Below the pieces are notes generated by a model, which was not told where the DNA came from, ran no database searches, and was given only the letters and a program-made list of their open reading frames with translations. DNA of 64,000 bases from Microvirga terrae (lineage in GTDB: Bacteria; Pseudomonadota; Alphaproteobacteria; Rhizobiales; Beijerinckiaceae), in the NCBI RefSeq assembly GCF_013307435.2, contig NZ_CP102845.1, positions 1,178,001-1,242,000 of the forward strand, in the 5' to 3' direction. A program made the position numbers and the translations under genes. Positions within the stretch are counted from its first letter, which is position 1. Each line of letters begins with the position of its first letter. Shown here piece after piece: positions 9,027 to 17,488 of this stretch.

Positions 9027-10031
9027 ATGACAGTTACCAAGTTCGGCCTCGCGCTCGCGGGGCTCGCCTTTTCCGCCTCGGCTGCCTTCGCGCAGCAGGC
9101 GGCCTTCAAGCCCGCCGTCGTCTACGATCTGGGCGGCAAGTTCGACAAATCCTTCAACGAAGGCGTTCACACGGGCGCCGAGAAGTTCAAGAAGGACACA
9201 GGCACCGATTACCGCGATTTCGAGCCGCAGAACGATGCCCAGCGCGAGCAGGCCCTGCGCCGCTTTGCCCGTGACGGCTTCTCGCCCATCGTGGCCGTCG
9301 GCTTTTCGCAGGAGACCGCTCTGAAGAAGGTCGCCGAGGAGTTCCCGAAGACCCAGTTCGCCATCATCGATGCCGTGGTCGAGAAGCCCAACGTGCAGTC
9401 CATCGTGTTCAAGGAGCATGAGGGCTCGTTCCTAGTTGGCCTCCTGGCCGCGCAGGCGTCCAAGTCGGGCAAAGTCGGCTTCGTGGGCGGCATGGACATC
9501 CCGCTCATCCGCAAGTTCGCCTGCGGCTACGTCCAGGGCGTGAAGTACGCCAAGAAGGACGGCGAGGTGTTCCAGAACATGACCGGGACCACGGGTGCGG
9601 CCTGGAACGATCCCGTAAAAGGCGGCGAGCTTGCCAAGAGCCAGATCGATCGCGGCGCCGACGTGATCTACCATGCGGCCGGCGGCACCGGCGTGGGCGT
9701 GATGCGCGCCACCGCCGACGCGGGCAAGCTCGGCATCGGTGTCGACTCGAACCAGAACGGCCTGCATCCGGGCAAGGTCCTGACCTCCATGGTCAAGCGC
9801 GTGGACGTGGCGACCTACAATGCCTTCGATCAGGCCAAGAAGGGTGCCTTCAAGGCTGGCGTGTCGGTTCTGGGCCTCGCCGAGGATGGCGTGGCGTGGG
9901 CGCTCGACGACAACAACAAGTCGCTGATTACCGCCGACATGAAGGCCGCCGCCGACAAGGCCGCGGCCGACATCAAGTCCGGCGCCATCAAGGTGCACGA
10001 CTACATGTCGGACTCCAAGTGCCCGATGTAA
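9027..10031 (+). CDS. BMP/PnrA-family nucleoside-binding lipoprotein-like ABC substrate-binding protein
   Basis: Periplasmic receptor that delivers a nucleoside or purine-like ligand to the ABC permeases encoded downstream. A signal peptide (MTVTKFGLALAGLAFSASAAFAQ) is evident, without a lipobox cysteine at the cleavage site. The mature 334-residue product has the BMP domain motifs VYDLGGKFDKSFNEG, FAIIDAVVEKPNVQSI and GFVGGMDIPLIRKFACGYVQG. The following terminator before the ATPase gene would favour higher receptor than transporter levels. Nucleoside specificity is inferred from the family and from the deaminase and phosphorylase genes in the same run. Confidence 0.92.
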   Translation: MTVTKFGLALAGLAFSASAAFAQQAAFKPAVVYDLGGKFDKSFNEGVHTGAEKFKKDTGTDYRDFEPQNDAQREQALRRFARDGFSPIVAVGFSQETALKKVAEEFPKTQFAIIDAVVEKPNVQSIVFKEHEGSFLVGLLAAQASKSGKVGFVGGMDIPLIRKFACGYVQGVKYAKKDGEVFQNMTGTTGAAWNDPVKGGELAKSQIDRGADVIYHAAGGTGVGVMRATADAGKLGIGVDSNQNGLHPGKVLTSMVKRVDVATYNAFDQAKKGAFKAGVSVLGLAEDGVAWALDDNNKSLITADMKAAADKAAADIKSGAIKVHDYMSDSKCPM

Positions 10032-10045
10032 GGTGAATCATGTTT

Positions 10046-10085
10046 CGGCCGCAGGCTCGCAAGAACCTGCGGCCGGATCTTTTTT
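10046..10085 (+). terminator. strong hairpin with T-run between binding protein and ATPase genes
   Basis: A perfect 10-bp stem (CGGCCGCAGG at 10046-10055 with CCTGCGGCCG at 10066-10075) is followed by GATC and six T. It probably lets only part of the transcripts continue into the transporter genes. Confidence 0.8.
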
Positions 10086-10155
10086 CGACCCGGTTTTGTT
10101 TTTCCGATAAGATCCGGCACTTGTTTTCTTCTTGCCGGCAGACCCTTCGAGGCCG

Positions 10156-11679
10156 ATGTCCCCAGCCATTGAACTCATTGCCATCAACAAGAGCTTCGGC
10201 GCCGTTCACGCCAACCGGGACGTGAACCTGCGCGTGGAGCGCGGCACGATCCACGGCATCGTTGGTGAGAACGGCGCGGGCAAGTCGACTCTGATGTCGA
10301 TCCTGTACGGGTTCTACGAGGCGGATTCCGGCGCGATCCACGTCAACGGCAAGCCCATTTCCATCCGCTCCCCCATCGATGCCATCTGTGCCGGCATCGG
10401 CATGGTCCACCAGCATTTCATGCTGGTCGAGCCGCTGAGCGTCGTCGACAACGTGATGCTCGGCGCCGAGGGCGGTGCCATGCTGCGCGCGGGCGAGGCC
10501 AAGGCGCGTGCGGAACTCTCCAGGCTCGCCAAGGATTACGGCCTCGAGATCGACGTGGATGCCATTGTCGGCGACCTCTCGGTCGGCCTGCAGCAGCGCG
10601 TGGAGATTTTGAAGGCACTCTATCGCGGTGCCGACATCCTCATTCTTGATGAGCCCACGGCCGTGCTCACGCCGGCCGAGGCCGACGCCCTGTTCGTTCT
10701 GCTCCGCTCCCTCAAGGAGCAGGGCAAGACCGTCATCCTCATCACGCACAAGCTGCGCGAGATCATGGCAATCACCGATCGGGTCTCGGTGATGCGGCGC
10801 GGCGAGATGGTGGCGAGCGTGGAGACGGCCGTCACCTCGCCCCCGGAGCTGGCGGAGCTGATGGTCGGTCGCCGCGTGCTCCTGCGTGTCGAGAAGGCCG
10901 ACAAGACGCCCGGTGCGCCATTGCTCGACATCGACAACCTCTCCGTGGTCGATTCCCGCGGCGTTGTGTGCGTCGCAAACGCGACCTTCACCGTTCGTGC
11001 GGGCGAGATCGTCGGCATCGCGGGTGTTGCAGGCAACGGACAAAGCGAGCTGATGGAGGCGATCGCCGGCATGCGCCATTCCGCGCTCGGCTCGATCCGG
11101 TTGGAGGGACGTGACATTCCGGCCTCGGAGCACAATCCGCACCGCATGCGTCAGCTCGGCCTCCTGCACGTGCCCGAGGATCGGCTGCGCATGGGGCTCG
11201 TCCCGGCCTTTCCGGCCTTCGAGAGCGCCATCCTGGGCTTCAGCGACGAGCCTCACCTTGGCCGCGGACCGATCCTCGACCATGACCGCTTGATCGCGGA
11301 CCTGGCGAAGAAGATGGAGCAGTACGACGTGCGCCCTCCAGCGCCACGGCTGAAATCCTCGAAATTTTCCGGCGGCAACCAGCAGAAGATCGTGCTGGCG
11401 CGCGAGATCGAGCGCAGCCCCAAGGTGCTTCTCGTCGGTCAGCCGACCCGTGGCGTCGATATCGGAGCCATCGAGTTCATCCACCGCCGCCTCATCAGCC
11501 TGCGCGATGCGGGCGTCGCCATCCTCCTCGTCTCCGTGGAACTCGACGAGATCATGAACCTGTCCGACCGTATCCTAACCATGTGCGGCGGCAGGATCAC
11601 CGGCGAGCGCAAGGCCTCCGAGACGAACGAGCAGGAACTCGGCCTGCTCATGGCCGGCGTGACGGACGAGGCGGCGTGA
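10156..11679 (+). CDS. nucleoside ABC transporter, dual ATP-binding protein
   Basis: A 507-residue tandem ATPase of the sugar/nucleoside importer class that powers the two permeases downstream. The first cassette has Walker A GENGAGKST, an LSVGLQQRVEI signature and Walker B ILILDEPTAVLTP. The second has a degenerate Walker A (GVAGNGQSE) but a signature FSGGNQQKIVLARE and QPTRGVD, the pattern usual for this family. The ATG at 10156 fits the normal start (MSPAIELIAINKSFG); a TTG 24 bases earlier is unlikely. Its stop overlaps the VOC gene start (TGATG), so the two are translationally coupled. Confidence 0.93.
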   Translation: MSPAIELIAINKSFGAVHANRDVNLRVERGTIHGIVGENGAGKSTLMSILYGFYEADSGAIHVNGKPISIRSPIDAICAGIGMVHQHFMLVEPLSVVDNVMLGAEGGAMLRAGEAKARAELSRLAKDYGLEIDVDAIVGDLSVGLQQRVEILKALYRGADILILDEPTAVLTPAEADALFVLLRSLKEQGKTVILITHKLREIMAITDRVSVMRRGEMVASVETAVTSPPELAELMVGRRVLLRVEKADKTPGAPLLDIDNLSVVDSRGVVCVANATFTVRAGEIVGIAGVAGNGQSELMEAIAGMRHSALGSIRLEGRDIPASEHNPHRMRQLGLLHVPEDRLRMGLVPAFPAFESAILGFSDEPHLGRGPILDHDRLIADLAKKMEQYDVRPPAPRLKSSKFSGGNQQKIVLAREIERSPKVLLVGQPTRGVDIGAIEFIHRRLISLRDAGVAILLVSVELDEIMNLSDRILTMCGGRITGERKASETNEQELGLLMAGVTDEAA

Positions 11680-12113
11680 TGCAACCGCGTCTAACCCTCG
11701 TCACTCTTGGCGTCTCCGATCTCGCGGCATCCCGCGCGTTCTACGAGGCCTGGGGCTGGACGGCCTCGTCCGCCAGCCAGCCCAGCGTCACCTTTTTCCA
11801 GGCGAACGGTTTGGCGCTCGCCCTGTTCGGCCGGGGGGACTTGGCCAAGGATGCGGGTCTCGAGGACACGCCCACGGGCTTTGCTGCCATTTCGCTCGCC
11901 TACAACGCTCGCTCCAGGCAGGAGGCCGACGAGGTCTATGCACGTGCCGTGAAGGCCGGCGCGCGTCCGCTCAAGCCGCTGCAGGATGTTTTCTGGGGCG
12001 GCTATTCGGGCTATGTCACGGACCCCGACGGACATCTCTGGGAGATTGCCTGGAACCCGTTCTTTCCCCTCGATGAGCAGGGACACATGTTCCTGCCGGA
12101 TAGTCAGACGTGA
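11679..12113 (+). CDS. VOC (glyoxalase/bleomycin resistance) family protein inside the ABC operon
   Basis: A 144-residue protein with the vicinal-oxygen-chelate fold: LVTLGVSDLAASRAFYEAWGW at the N-terminus and GGYSGYVTDPDGHLWEIAWNP at the C-terminus, the latter carrying the conserved metal-ligand Glu region. Such proteins are lyases, isomerases or dioxygenases, or bind ligands; no substrate can be inferred. It overlaps the ATPase stop by one base and its own TGA overlaps the GTG of the first permease, so it is embedded in the transporter operon. That position is unusual and hints that it handles an imported compound or a by-product. Confidence 0.85.
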   Translation: MQPRLTLVTLGVSDLAASRAFYEAWGWTASSASQPSVTFFQANGLALALFGRGDLAKDAGLEDTPTGFAAISLAYNARSRQEADEVYARAVKAGARPLKPLQDVFWGGYSGYVTDPDGHLWEIAWNPFFPLDEQGHMFLPDSQT

Positions 12114-13213
12114 GCGCTCCACTCGACCTGCCCAGATGGGCCGATACGGTTCTCGTACCCGCCATTTCCGTGGTGGCGGCTTTTCTCGTCGCCGGCCTTG
12201 TCGTGCTCGGCATCGGCGAGAACCCGCTTTCCGCCACCCGCTACCTGTTGCAAGGCAGCCTCGGGACCGGGGAGGGGCTCGGCTTCACTCTGTTCTACAT
12301 GACCGACTTCATCTTCGTCGGACTGGCGGTTGCGGTGGCCTATCATGCCGGATTGTTCAACATCGGCGGCGAAGGGCAGGCGACCCTCGCGGGTCTCGGC
12401 ATCGCGCTCGTCCTCAACAACCTGACCTTTCTGCCCGGCTTCCTGCTCATCCCGCTCGGCATTCTGGGCGCTGCAGCCTTCGGAGCAGCTTGGGCGGCCG
12501 TTCCCGGCTACCTCCAGGCAAAGCGCGGCAGCCACATCGTCATTACGACGATCATGTTCAACTGGCTGGCCAGCGTACTGATCGTCTATCTGCTCGTGAA
12601 CGTGCTGCGCGAGCCGCAATCCATGAACCCGGAAACGCGCGCATTCCCCGACCAGTCCTATATTCCGTTCATGCACGAGGTCTTCGCCGCTTTCGGCATC
12701 GAGATCCCGGCCTCGCAGCTCAACCTCACGCTGGTTCTGGCGCTTGCGGCATCCTATTTCGTCTGGCTCCTCATCTACCGCTCGCGCCTGGGCTATGCGA
12801 TCCGCGTCGTCGGATCGAACCCGACGGCGGCCGTGTATGCCGGCATCTCGCCCGCGCGCATCATCATCGTCGCGATGATCATCTCCGGTGCGTTGGCCGG
12901 CGGCCTCGCGGTCAACGAACTCATGGGCTATCAGCATCGCCTGCTCCTGGAATTCACATCGGGCTACGGCTTCGTCGGCATCGCGGTGGCGCTCATGGGA
13001 CGCGCTCATCCCGTCGGCATCATCCTGGCCTCGCTCCTCTTCGGCATCCTCTATCAGGGCGGTGCGGAACTGGCCTTCGAGCAGCCGGCCATCACCCGCG
13101 ACATGGTGGTGGTGATCGGCGGCATCATCATCCTATTCGCCGGTGCCCTCGACGGACTGTTCCGACGCATCGTGGCGCATCTGTTCACGCGCCAGAAGCT
13201 GGCGAGGGCTTGA
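12110..13213 (+). CDS. nucleoside ABC transporter permease 1
   Basis: Inner-membrane channel subunit (BPD_transp_2 / branched-chain and sugar permease family), 367 residues with about 8-10 hydrophobic segments. Family motifs include FVGLAVAVAYHAGLFNIGGEGQ, KRGSHIVITTIMFNWLAS and RVVGSNPTAAVYAGIS. The start is GTG at 12110, overlapping the VOC stop by four bases (GTGA). The second permease begins 3 bp after the stop. It should form a heterodimer with that permease and be driven by the dual ATPase; ligand specificity is inferred from the operon. Confidence 0.92.
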   Translation: MSAPLDLPRWADTVLVPAISVVAAFLVAGLVVLGIGENPLSATRYLLQGSLGTGEGLGFTLFYMTDFIFVGLAVAVAYHAGLFNIGGEGQATLAGLGIALVLNNLTFLPGFLLIPLGILGAAAFGAAWAAVPGYLQAKRGSHIVITTIMFNWLASVLIVYLLVNVLREPQSMNPETRAFPDQSYIPFMHEVFAAFGIEIPASQLNLTLVLALAASYFVWLLIYRSRLGYAIRVVGSNPTAAVYAGISPARIIIVAMIISGALAGGLAVNELMGYQHRLLLEFTSGYGFVGIAVALMGRAHPVGIILASLLFGILYQGGAELAFEQPAITRDMVVVIGGIIILFAGALDGLFRRIVAHLFTRQKLARA

Positions 13214-13216
13214 GCC

Positions 13217-14122
13217 ATGGATCTCAGCTCCTTCGTGACGGTCTTCGACTCGGCCCTGCGGCTCTCGATCCCGCTTCTCGCCGCGTGCCTGGCCGGGCTC
13301 TGGTCCGAACGCTCCGGCGTGGTGGATATCGGTCTTGAGGGCAAGATGCTGGTGGCGGCTTTTGCCGCGGCGGCGGCCGCCTATGCGTTCGGATCGGCCT
13401 GGATCGGGCTTGTGGCCGGGATCGGCGCATCGGTGGTTTTCGGTCTCATCCACGGCTTCGCCTCCATCAGCCAGCGCGGCAACCAGATCGTTTCCGGCGT
13501 CGCCATCAACATGCTGGCCGCGGGGCTGACTGCCATCGTGGGTAACGCCTGGTACGCCCAAGGCGGGCGCACCCCGCCCCTGGAGGGCGTGCAGCGGTTC
13601 GGCGATGCGATCTTCGGCCATTCGGCTCTCGTCTACATCGTGCTGCTGGCCGTGCCACTCACCTGGTTCGTGCTGGGGCGGACCCGCTTCGGTCTTCGCC
13701 TGCGTGCCGTGGGCGAGAACCCGGCCGCAGTCGACACGGCGGGCATCTCGGTGACGGGCCTGCGCTACACGGCTGTCATCATCGGCGGCGTTCTCTGCGG
13801 CATCGGCGGAACCTATCTGTCGGTCGGCCAATCGGCGGGCTTCCTGCCCAACATGACGGCTGGCAAGGGCTTCATTGCGCTCGCGGCCCTGATCTTCGCC
13901 AAATGGCGAGCTTGGCCGGCGCTCGGCGCCTGCTTCCTGTTCGGGCTGCTCGATGCCATCGCGATACGACTGCAGGGAATCTCGCTGCCCGGCATCGGCG
14001 AGGTTCCGGTCCAGGCGATCCAGGCGCTTCCCTACCTCATGACCGTCATCCTGCTCGCCGGCGTCATCGGCAAGGCGATTCCGCCCCGGGCTGCCGGCGT
14101 GCCCTATGTGAAGGAGCGCTGA
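13217..14122 (+). CDS. nucleoside ABC transporter permease 2
   Basis: Second membrane subunit of the same importer, 301 residues. It carries the motifs GLWSERSGVVDIGLEGKMLV near the N-terminus, GNQIVSGVAINMLAAGLT in the middle and RAVGENPAAVDTAGISV, all typical of BMP-associated permeases. Several long hydrophobic stretches are obvious. It lies 3 bp after permease 1 and 2 bp before cdd. The tight spacing joins transport to cytidine deamination, supporting nucleosides as the cargo. Confidence 0.92.
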   Translation: MDLSSFVTVFDSALRLSIPLLAACLAGLWSERSGVVDIGLEGKMLVAAFAAAAAAYAFGSAWIGLVAGIGASVVFGLIHGFASISQRGNQIVSGVAINMLAAGLTAIVGNAWYAQGGRTPPLEGVQRFGDAIFGHSALVYIVLLAVPLTWFVLGRTRFGLRLRAVGENPAAVDTAGISVTGLRYTAVIIGGVLCGIGGTYLSVGQSAGFLPNMTAGKGFIALAALIFAKWRAWPALGACFLFGLLDAIAIRLQGISLPGIGEVPVQAIQALPYLMTVILLAGVIGKAIPPRAAGVPYVKER

Positions 14123-14124
14123 GC

Positions 14125-14529
14125 ATGGCATCGTTGGACACCCTGTTCGAGGCTGCAAGGGCGATTCAGGCCAAGGCCTATGCACCCTATTCGCGCTTCA
14201 AGGTCGGTGCTGCGATCGCCACGCCCAGTGGTCAGCTCTTCATCGGATGCAACGTGGAGAACGCGGCCTATCCGGTCGGCTCCTGCGCGGAAGCCGGGGC
14301 CATCTCGGCCATGATCGCGGCCGGCGAGAGCCGCATCGCCGAGATCGTCGTGATGGGCGAGGGCGAGCACCTCGTCACGCCGTGCGGCGGCTGCCGCCAG
14401 CGCATCCGCGAGTTCGCCACGCCCGATACGCCCATTCACATTGCCGGCCCCGAGGGTATCCGGAAGCGCTTCACGCTCGACGAGCTGTTGCCCTTCTCCT
14501 TCGGGCCGGACAACTTGACGGATCGTTAG
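14125..14529 (+). CDS. cdd: cytidine deaminase
   Basis: Zinc hydrolase that converts cytidine or deoxycytidine to uridine or deoxyuridine. The 134-residue size matches the small homotetrameric class. Motifs: AYAPYSRFKVGAAI near residues 18-31, CNVENAAYPVGSCAEAGAI holding the zinc Cys and catalytic Glu (CAE), and PCGGCRQ with the other two zinc cysteines. The ATG at 14125 is preceded by GAAGGAG at 14109-14115. Its uridine product feeds the pyrimidine phosphorylase and, through uracil, the upp/URC genes on the opposite strand. Confidence 0.95.
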   Translation: MASLDTLFEAARAIQAKAYAPYSRFKVGAAIATPSGQLFIGCNVENAAYPVGSCAEAGAISAMIAAGESRIAEIVVMGEGEHLVTPCGGCRQRIREFATPDTPIHIAGPEGIRKRFTLDELLPFSFGPDNLTDR

Positions 14530-14588
14530 ATTGGATCCGAAGCCTTTTGCGATGATGAAAGGATGGCCTGCGGTTCAGGCCTGAAACG

Positions 14589-15410
14589 ATGACGATGAAC
14601 CAGATGATTCAGGAAGCGGCCGAATTCGTCCGCGCCCGCGGCTTCGACGGCCATTTCGATGCGGCTTTCGTGCTCGGCACGGGGCTCGGAACCCTCGTCG
14701 AAGAGCTGAGCGATGCGGTGAGCCTCCCATACGCGGAGATTCCGCATTTTCCTGGAAGCGGCGTTTCCGGTCATGCCGGCAAGCTCGTGACCGGCTCCCT
14801 CGAAGGCAAGCGGGTGCTCCTGTTCCAGGGCCGCGCTCACTACTACGAGACGGGCGATGCAGGGGCGATGCGCATTCCGGTTGCCTTCGTGAAGGAGCTC
14901 GGCATTCCGGTCTTGGTCGCCACCAATGCGGCGGGATCGGTGCGCGCCGATATTCGTCCGGGAAGCCTCGTGGCGATCAGCGATCACCTGAACCTCTCGG
15001 GCGGCAATCCGCTCCTGCGCGATCACTCCGAGGGCCGCTTCGTCTCGCTCACCAACGCCTACGACGCGGACCTGCGCCGGGTGCTGCAGCGCGCCGCAGG
15101 CAAGAGCGGCACCGACCTTCCCGAGGGCGTCTATGCATGGCTCTCCGGCCCGAGCTTCGAGACTCCGGCCGAAATCAGGATGGTGCAGATCCTGGGCGGC
15201 GATCTGGTCGGCATGTCGACAGTGCCGGAGGTGATCCTCGCGCGTTATTACGGCCTGAAGGTCGCGGCCATCTCGGTCGTCACGAACCTTGCCGCCGGTA
15301 TCGAAGGTGCTTCGCCCTCGCATCAGGAAACCAAGGACACGGCGGCGGAAGCGTCAGAGAAGTTCAAGCGTCTCATCCGATCCTTCGTTGCGGAGCTGCC
15401 CCATGTCTGA
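14589..15410 (+). CDS. punA: purine nucleoside phosphorylase (trimeric, family 2)
   Basis: Splits inosine, guanosine or their deoxy forms with phosphate to free base and (deoxy)ribose-1-phosphate. The 273-residue product has AAFVLGTGLGTL near the N-terminus, PHFPGSGVSGHAGKLV, FQGRAHYYE, ATNAAGSVRADIRPG and SGPSFETPAEIRM, the signature of the trimeric PNP family. The VGMSTVPEVILARYYGLKVAAIS segment completes the active site. Its end overlaps the deoC start by 8 bases, giving translational coupling. Exact purine preference cannot be read. Confidence 0.93.
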   Translation: MTMNQMIQEAAEFVRARGFDGHFDAAFVLGTGLGTLVEELSDAVSLPYAEIPHFPGSGVSGHAGKLVTGSLEGKRVLLFQGRAHYYETGDAGAMRIPVAFVKELGIPVLVATNAAGSVRADIRPGSLVAISDHLNLSGGNPLLRDHSEGRFVSLTNAYDADLRRVLQRAAGKSGTDLPEGVYAWLSGPSFETPAEIRMVQILGGDLVGMSTVPEVILARYYGLKVAAISVVTNLAAGIEGASPSHQETKDTAAEASEKFKRLIRSFVAELPHV

Positions 15411-16164
15411 TGCGACCATCGCAACCCGCGCGCTGCGCAGTCTCGATCTCACCGACCTGACGGAGACCTGTACCGATCAGGCCATCGATACGCTCTGCAG
15501 GAAGGCGGTCGATCCGCACGGGCCGGTAGCGGCCGTCTGCGTGTGGCCGCAATTCGTGAAGCGCGCACAGGAGAACCTGCGGGGATCACCCGTGCGCATC
15601 GCCACGGTGGTGAATTTCCCCGCCGGCGGCGAGGATGTGAGCCGCGTCACCGACGACACGCAGGAGGCTCTCTCCGACGGCGCCAACGAGATCGATCTCG
15701 TGCTGCCTTACGAGGCCGTGCGGCGAGGCGATCTCGCCGTTGCGGCCGAGATGGTGGAGGCGGTGCGCGATCTCGTCGATCAGGGGCGCCTTTTGAAGGT
15801 CATCCTGGAGACGGGCGAGTTGACGGATCCGCACCTCATCGAGACTGCAAGCCGCATCGCGATCGACGCGGGCGCTGATTTCATCAAGACGTCGACCGGC
15901 AAGACGCCGGTATCGGCGACCCCGGAGGCCGCCGAGATCATGCTCAACGTGATCAAAGCGTCGGGCAAGGCGGTCGGGCTCAAGCCCTCCGGCGGCATCC
16001 GCACGGTTGCTGACGCGAACATCTATCTCGATCTGGCCGATCGCATCATGGGCCCGGGCTGGGCGACGCCGCGGACATTCCGCATCGGCGCGAGCAGCGT
16101 CTATGACGCGCTCATCGCCGCCATCGAGGGACGGGCCGGCACGGCGGCCATCGGAACCTACTGA
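15403..16164 (+). CDS. deoC: deoxyribose-phosphate aldolase
   Basis: Class I aldolase that cleaves 2-deoxyribose-5-phosphate to acetaldehyde and glyceraldehyde-3-phosphate. The Schiff-base lysine lies in FIKTSTGKTP; a second conserved lysine is in GLKPSGGIRTV. VNFPAGGEDVSRV and NEIDLVLPYEAV match the family. The 253-residue length fits the eukaryote/proteobacterial type. The ATG at 15403 overlaps the phosphorylase stop and deoA begins one base after the stop. It needs phosphopentomutase (deoB at 25.8-27.0 kb, other strand) to supply its substrate. Confidence 0.95.
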   Translation: MSDATIATRALRSLDLTDLTETCTDQAIDTLCRKAVDPHGPVAAVCVWPQFVKRAQENLRGSPVRIATVVNFPAGGEDVSRVTDDTQEALSDGANEIDLVLPYEAVRRGDLAVAAEMVEAVRDLVDQGRLLKVILETGELTDPHLIETASRIAIDAGADFIKTSTGKTPVSATPEAAEIMLNVIKASGKAVGLKPSGGIRTVADANIYLDLADRIMGPGWATPRTFRIGASSVYDALIAAIEGRAGTAAIGTY

Positions 16165-16165
16165 C

Positions 16166-17488
16166 ATGACGCTTCTTCCGCAGGAAATTATCCGCCACAA
16201 GCGCGACGGCGGCACGCTCGATCCTGAGCATATCGAGCACTTCATCGAAGGCCTTACGGCAGGCCGTGTCACCGAAGGACAGGCGGCATCCTTCGCGATG
16301 GCGATCTTCTTCCAGGGACTGTCCGTGCCCGAGCGCGTGGCCCTGACGCGCGCGATGATGAACTCGGGCACGGTGCTCACCTGGGATCTGCCGGGTCCGG
16401 TTCTCGACAAGCATTCGACGGGCGGCGTCGGCGACACGGTCAGCCTCGCGCTCGGGCCTGCGGTCGCGGCCTGCGGCGGCTATGTGCCGATGATCTCCGG
16501 ACGCGGCCTCGGCCACACGGGCGGCACCCTCGACAAGTTCGATTCCATTCCGGGCTATGTCACGCAGCCCGATATCGACACGTTCCGGCGGGTCACGCGT
16601 GAGGTCGGCTGCGCCATCATCGGCCAGACGGCCGATCTTGCGCCGGCCGACAAGCGCCTCTACGCCATCCGCGATGTGACGGCGACGGTCGAGTCGATCG
16701 ACCTCATCACGGCGTCGATCCTGTCCAAGAAGCTGGCCGCAGGCCTCCAGGGTCTGGTGATGGACGTGAAGTTCGGCACCGGCGCCTTCATGAACAATGC
16801 CGAGGATGCGCGAAAGCTCGCCGAAAGCCTCGTGCTCGTGGCCAACGGCGCGGGTCTTCCCACAAGCGCGCTTCTCACCGACATGAACGAGTCGCTGGCT
16901 TCCTCGGCCGGCAATGCGGTCGAGATGGCCTATGCGGTCGACTATCTGACCGGGCAGCGTCGCGAGAAACGCTTCCACGAAGTCACCGTGGAACTGTCCG
17001 CCGAGATGCTGCTGCTCGGCAAGCTTGCCGCCACCATCGAGGAGGCGCGCGACAGGATCGAACGCGCGATCTCGTCCGGGAAAGCGGCCGAAGTGTTCCA
17101 GCGCATGGTGGTCGCTCTCGGCGGTCCTGGCGACTTCCTGGAAAGGCACAAGGCCCATCTGCAGGCTGCGCCGGTCGTTCGCGACATCCACGCCGAGCAT
17201 GCTGGCGTCGTGCAGAAAGTTGCCGCGCGTGGTATCGGCGTCGCCGTCGTGGCCCTCGGCGGAGGGCGTACACGGCCGCAGGATCCGATCGATCATGCCG
17301 TAGGACTCACCGAACTCGCGGCCATCGGCGAGACGGTCGACGCCCACCGTCCGCTCGCCATCGTGCATGCGCGCACCGAAGAGGCGGCGGAGGCGGCCGC
17401 GCGGGCGGTGCGCGCCGCCTATGTGATCGATGCCGGCAAGGCTGGCCCCGGCCCGACCATTCTCGACCGGATCGGAGCGACCGCATGA
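16166..17488 (+). CDS. deoA: thymidine phosphorylase
   Basis: Phosphorolysis of thymidine and deoxyuridine (often uridine) to free pyrimidine and pentose-1-phosphate. The 440-residue product has the family signature KHSTGGVGDTVSL with SGRGLGHTGGTLDKFDSIPG, plus VMDVKFGTGAFM. The N-terminal alpha domain and C-terminal alpha/beta domain (KVAARGIGVAVVALGGGRT) are both present. It starts one base after the deoC stop and its TGA overlaps the ghrA ATG (ATGA). The uracil it releases is the substrate for upp and the URC-type genes nearby. Confidence 0.95.
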   Translation: MTLLPQEIIRHKRDGGTLDPEHIEHFIEGLTAGRVTEGQAASFAMAIFFQGLSVPERVALTRAMMNSGTVLTWDLPGPVLDKHSTGGVGDTVSLALGPAVAACGGYVPMISGRGLGHTGGTLDKFDSIPGYVTQPDIDTFRRVTREVGCAIIGQTADLAPADKRLYAIRDVTATVESIDLITASILSKKLAAGLQGLVMDVKFGTGAFMNNAEDARKLAESLVLVANGAGLPTSALLTDMNESLASSAGNAVEMAYAVDYLTGQRREKRFHEVTVELSAEMLLLGKLAATIEEARDRIERAISSGKAAEVFQRMVVALGGPGDFLERHKAHLQAAPVVRDIHAEHAGVVQKVAARGIGVAVVALGGGRTRPQDPIDHAVGLTELAAIGETVDAHRPLAIVHARTEEAAEAAARAVRAAYVIDAGKAGPGPTILDRIGATA

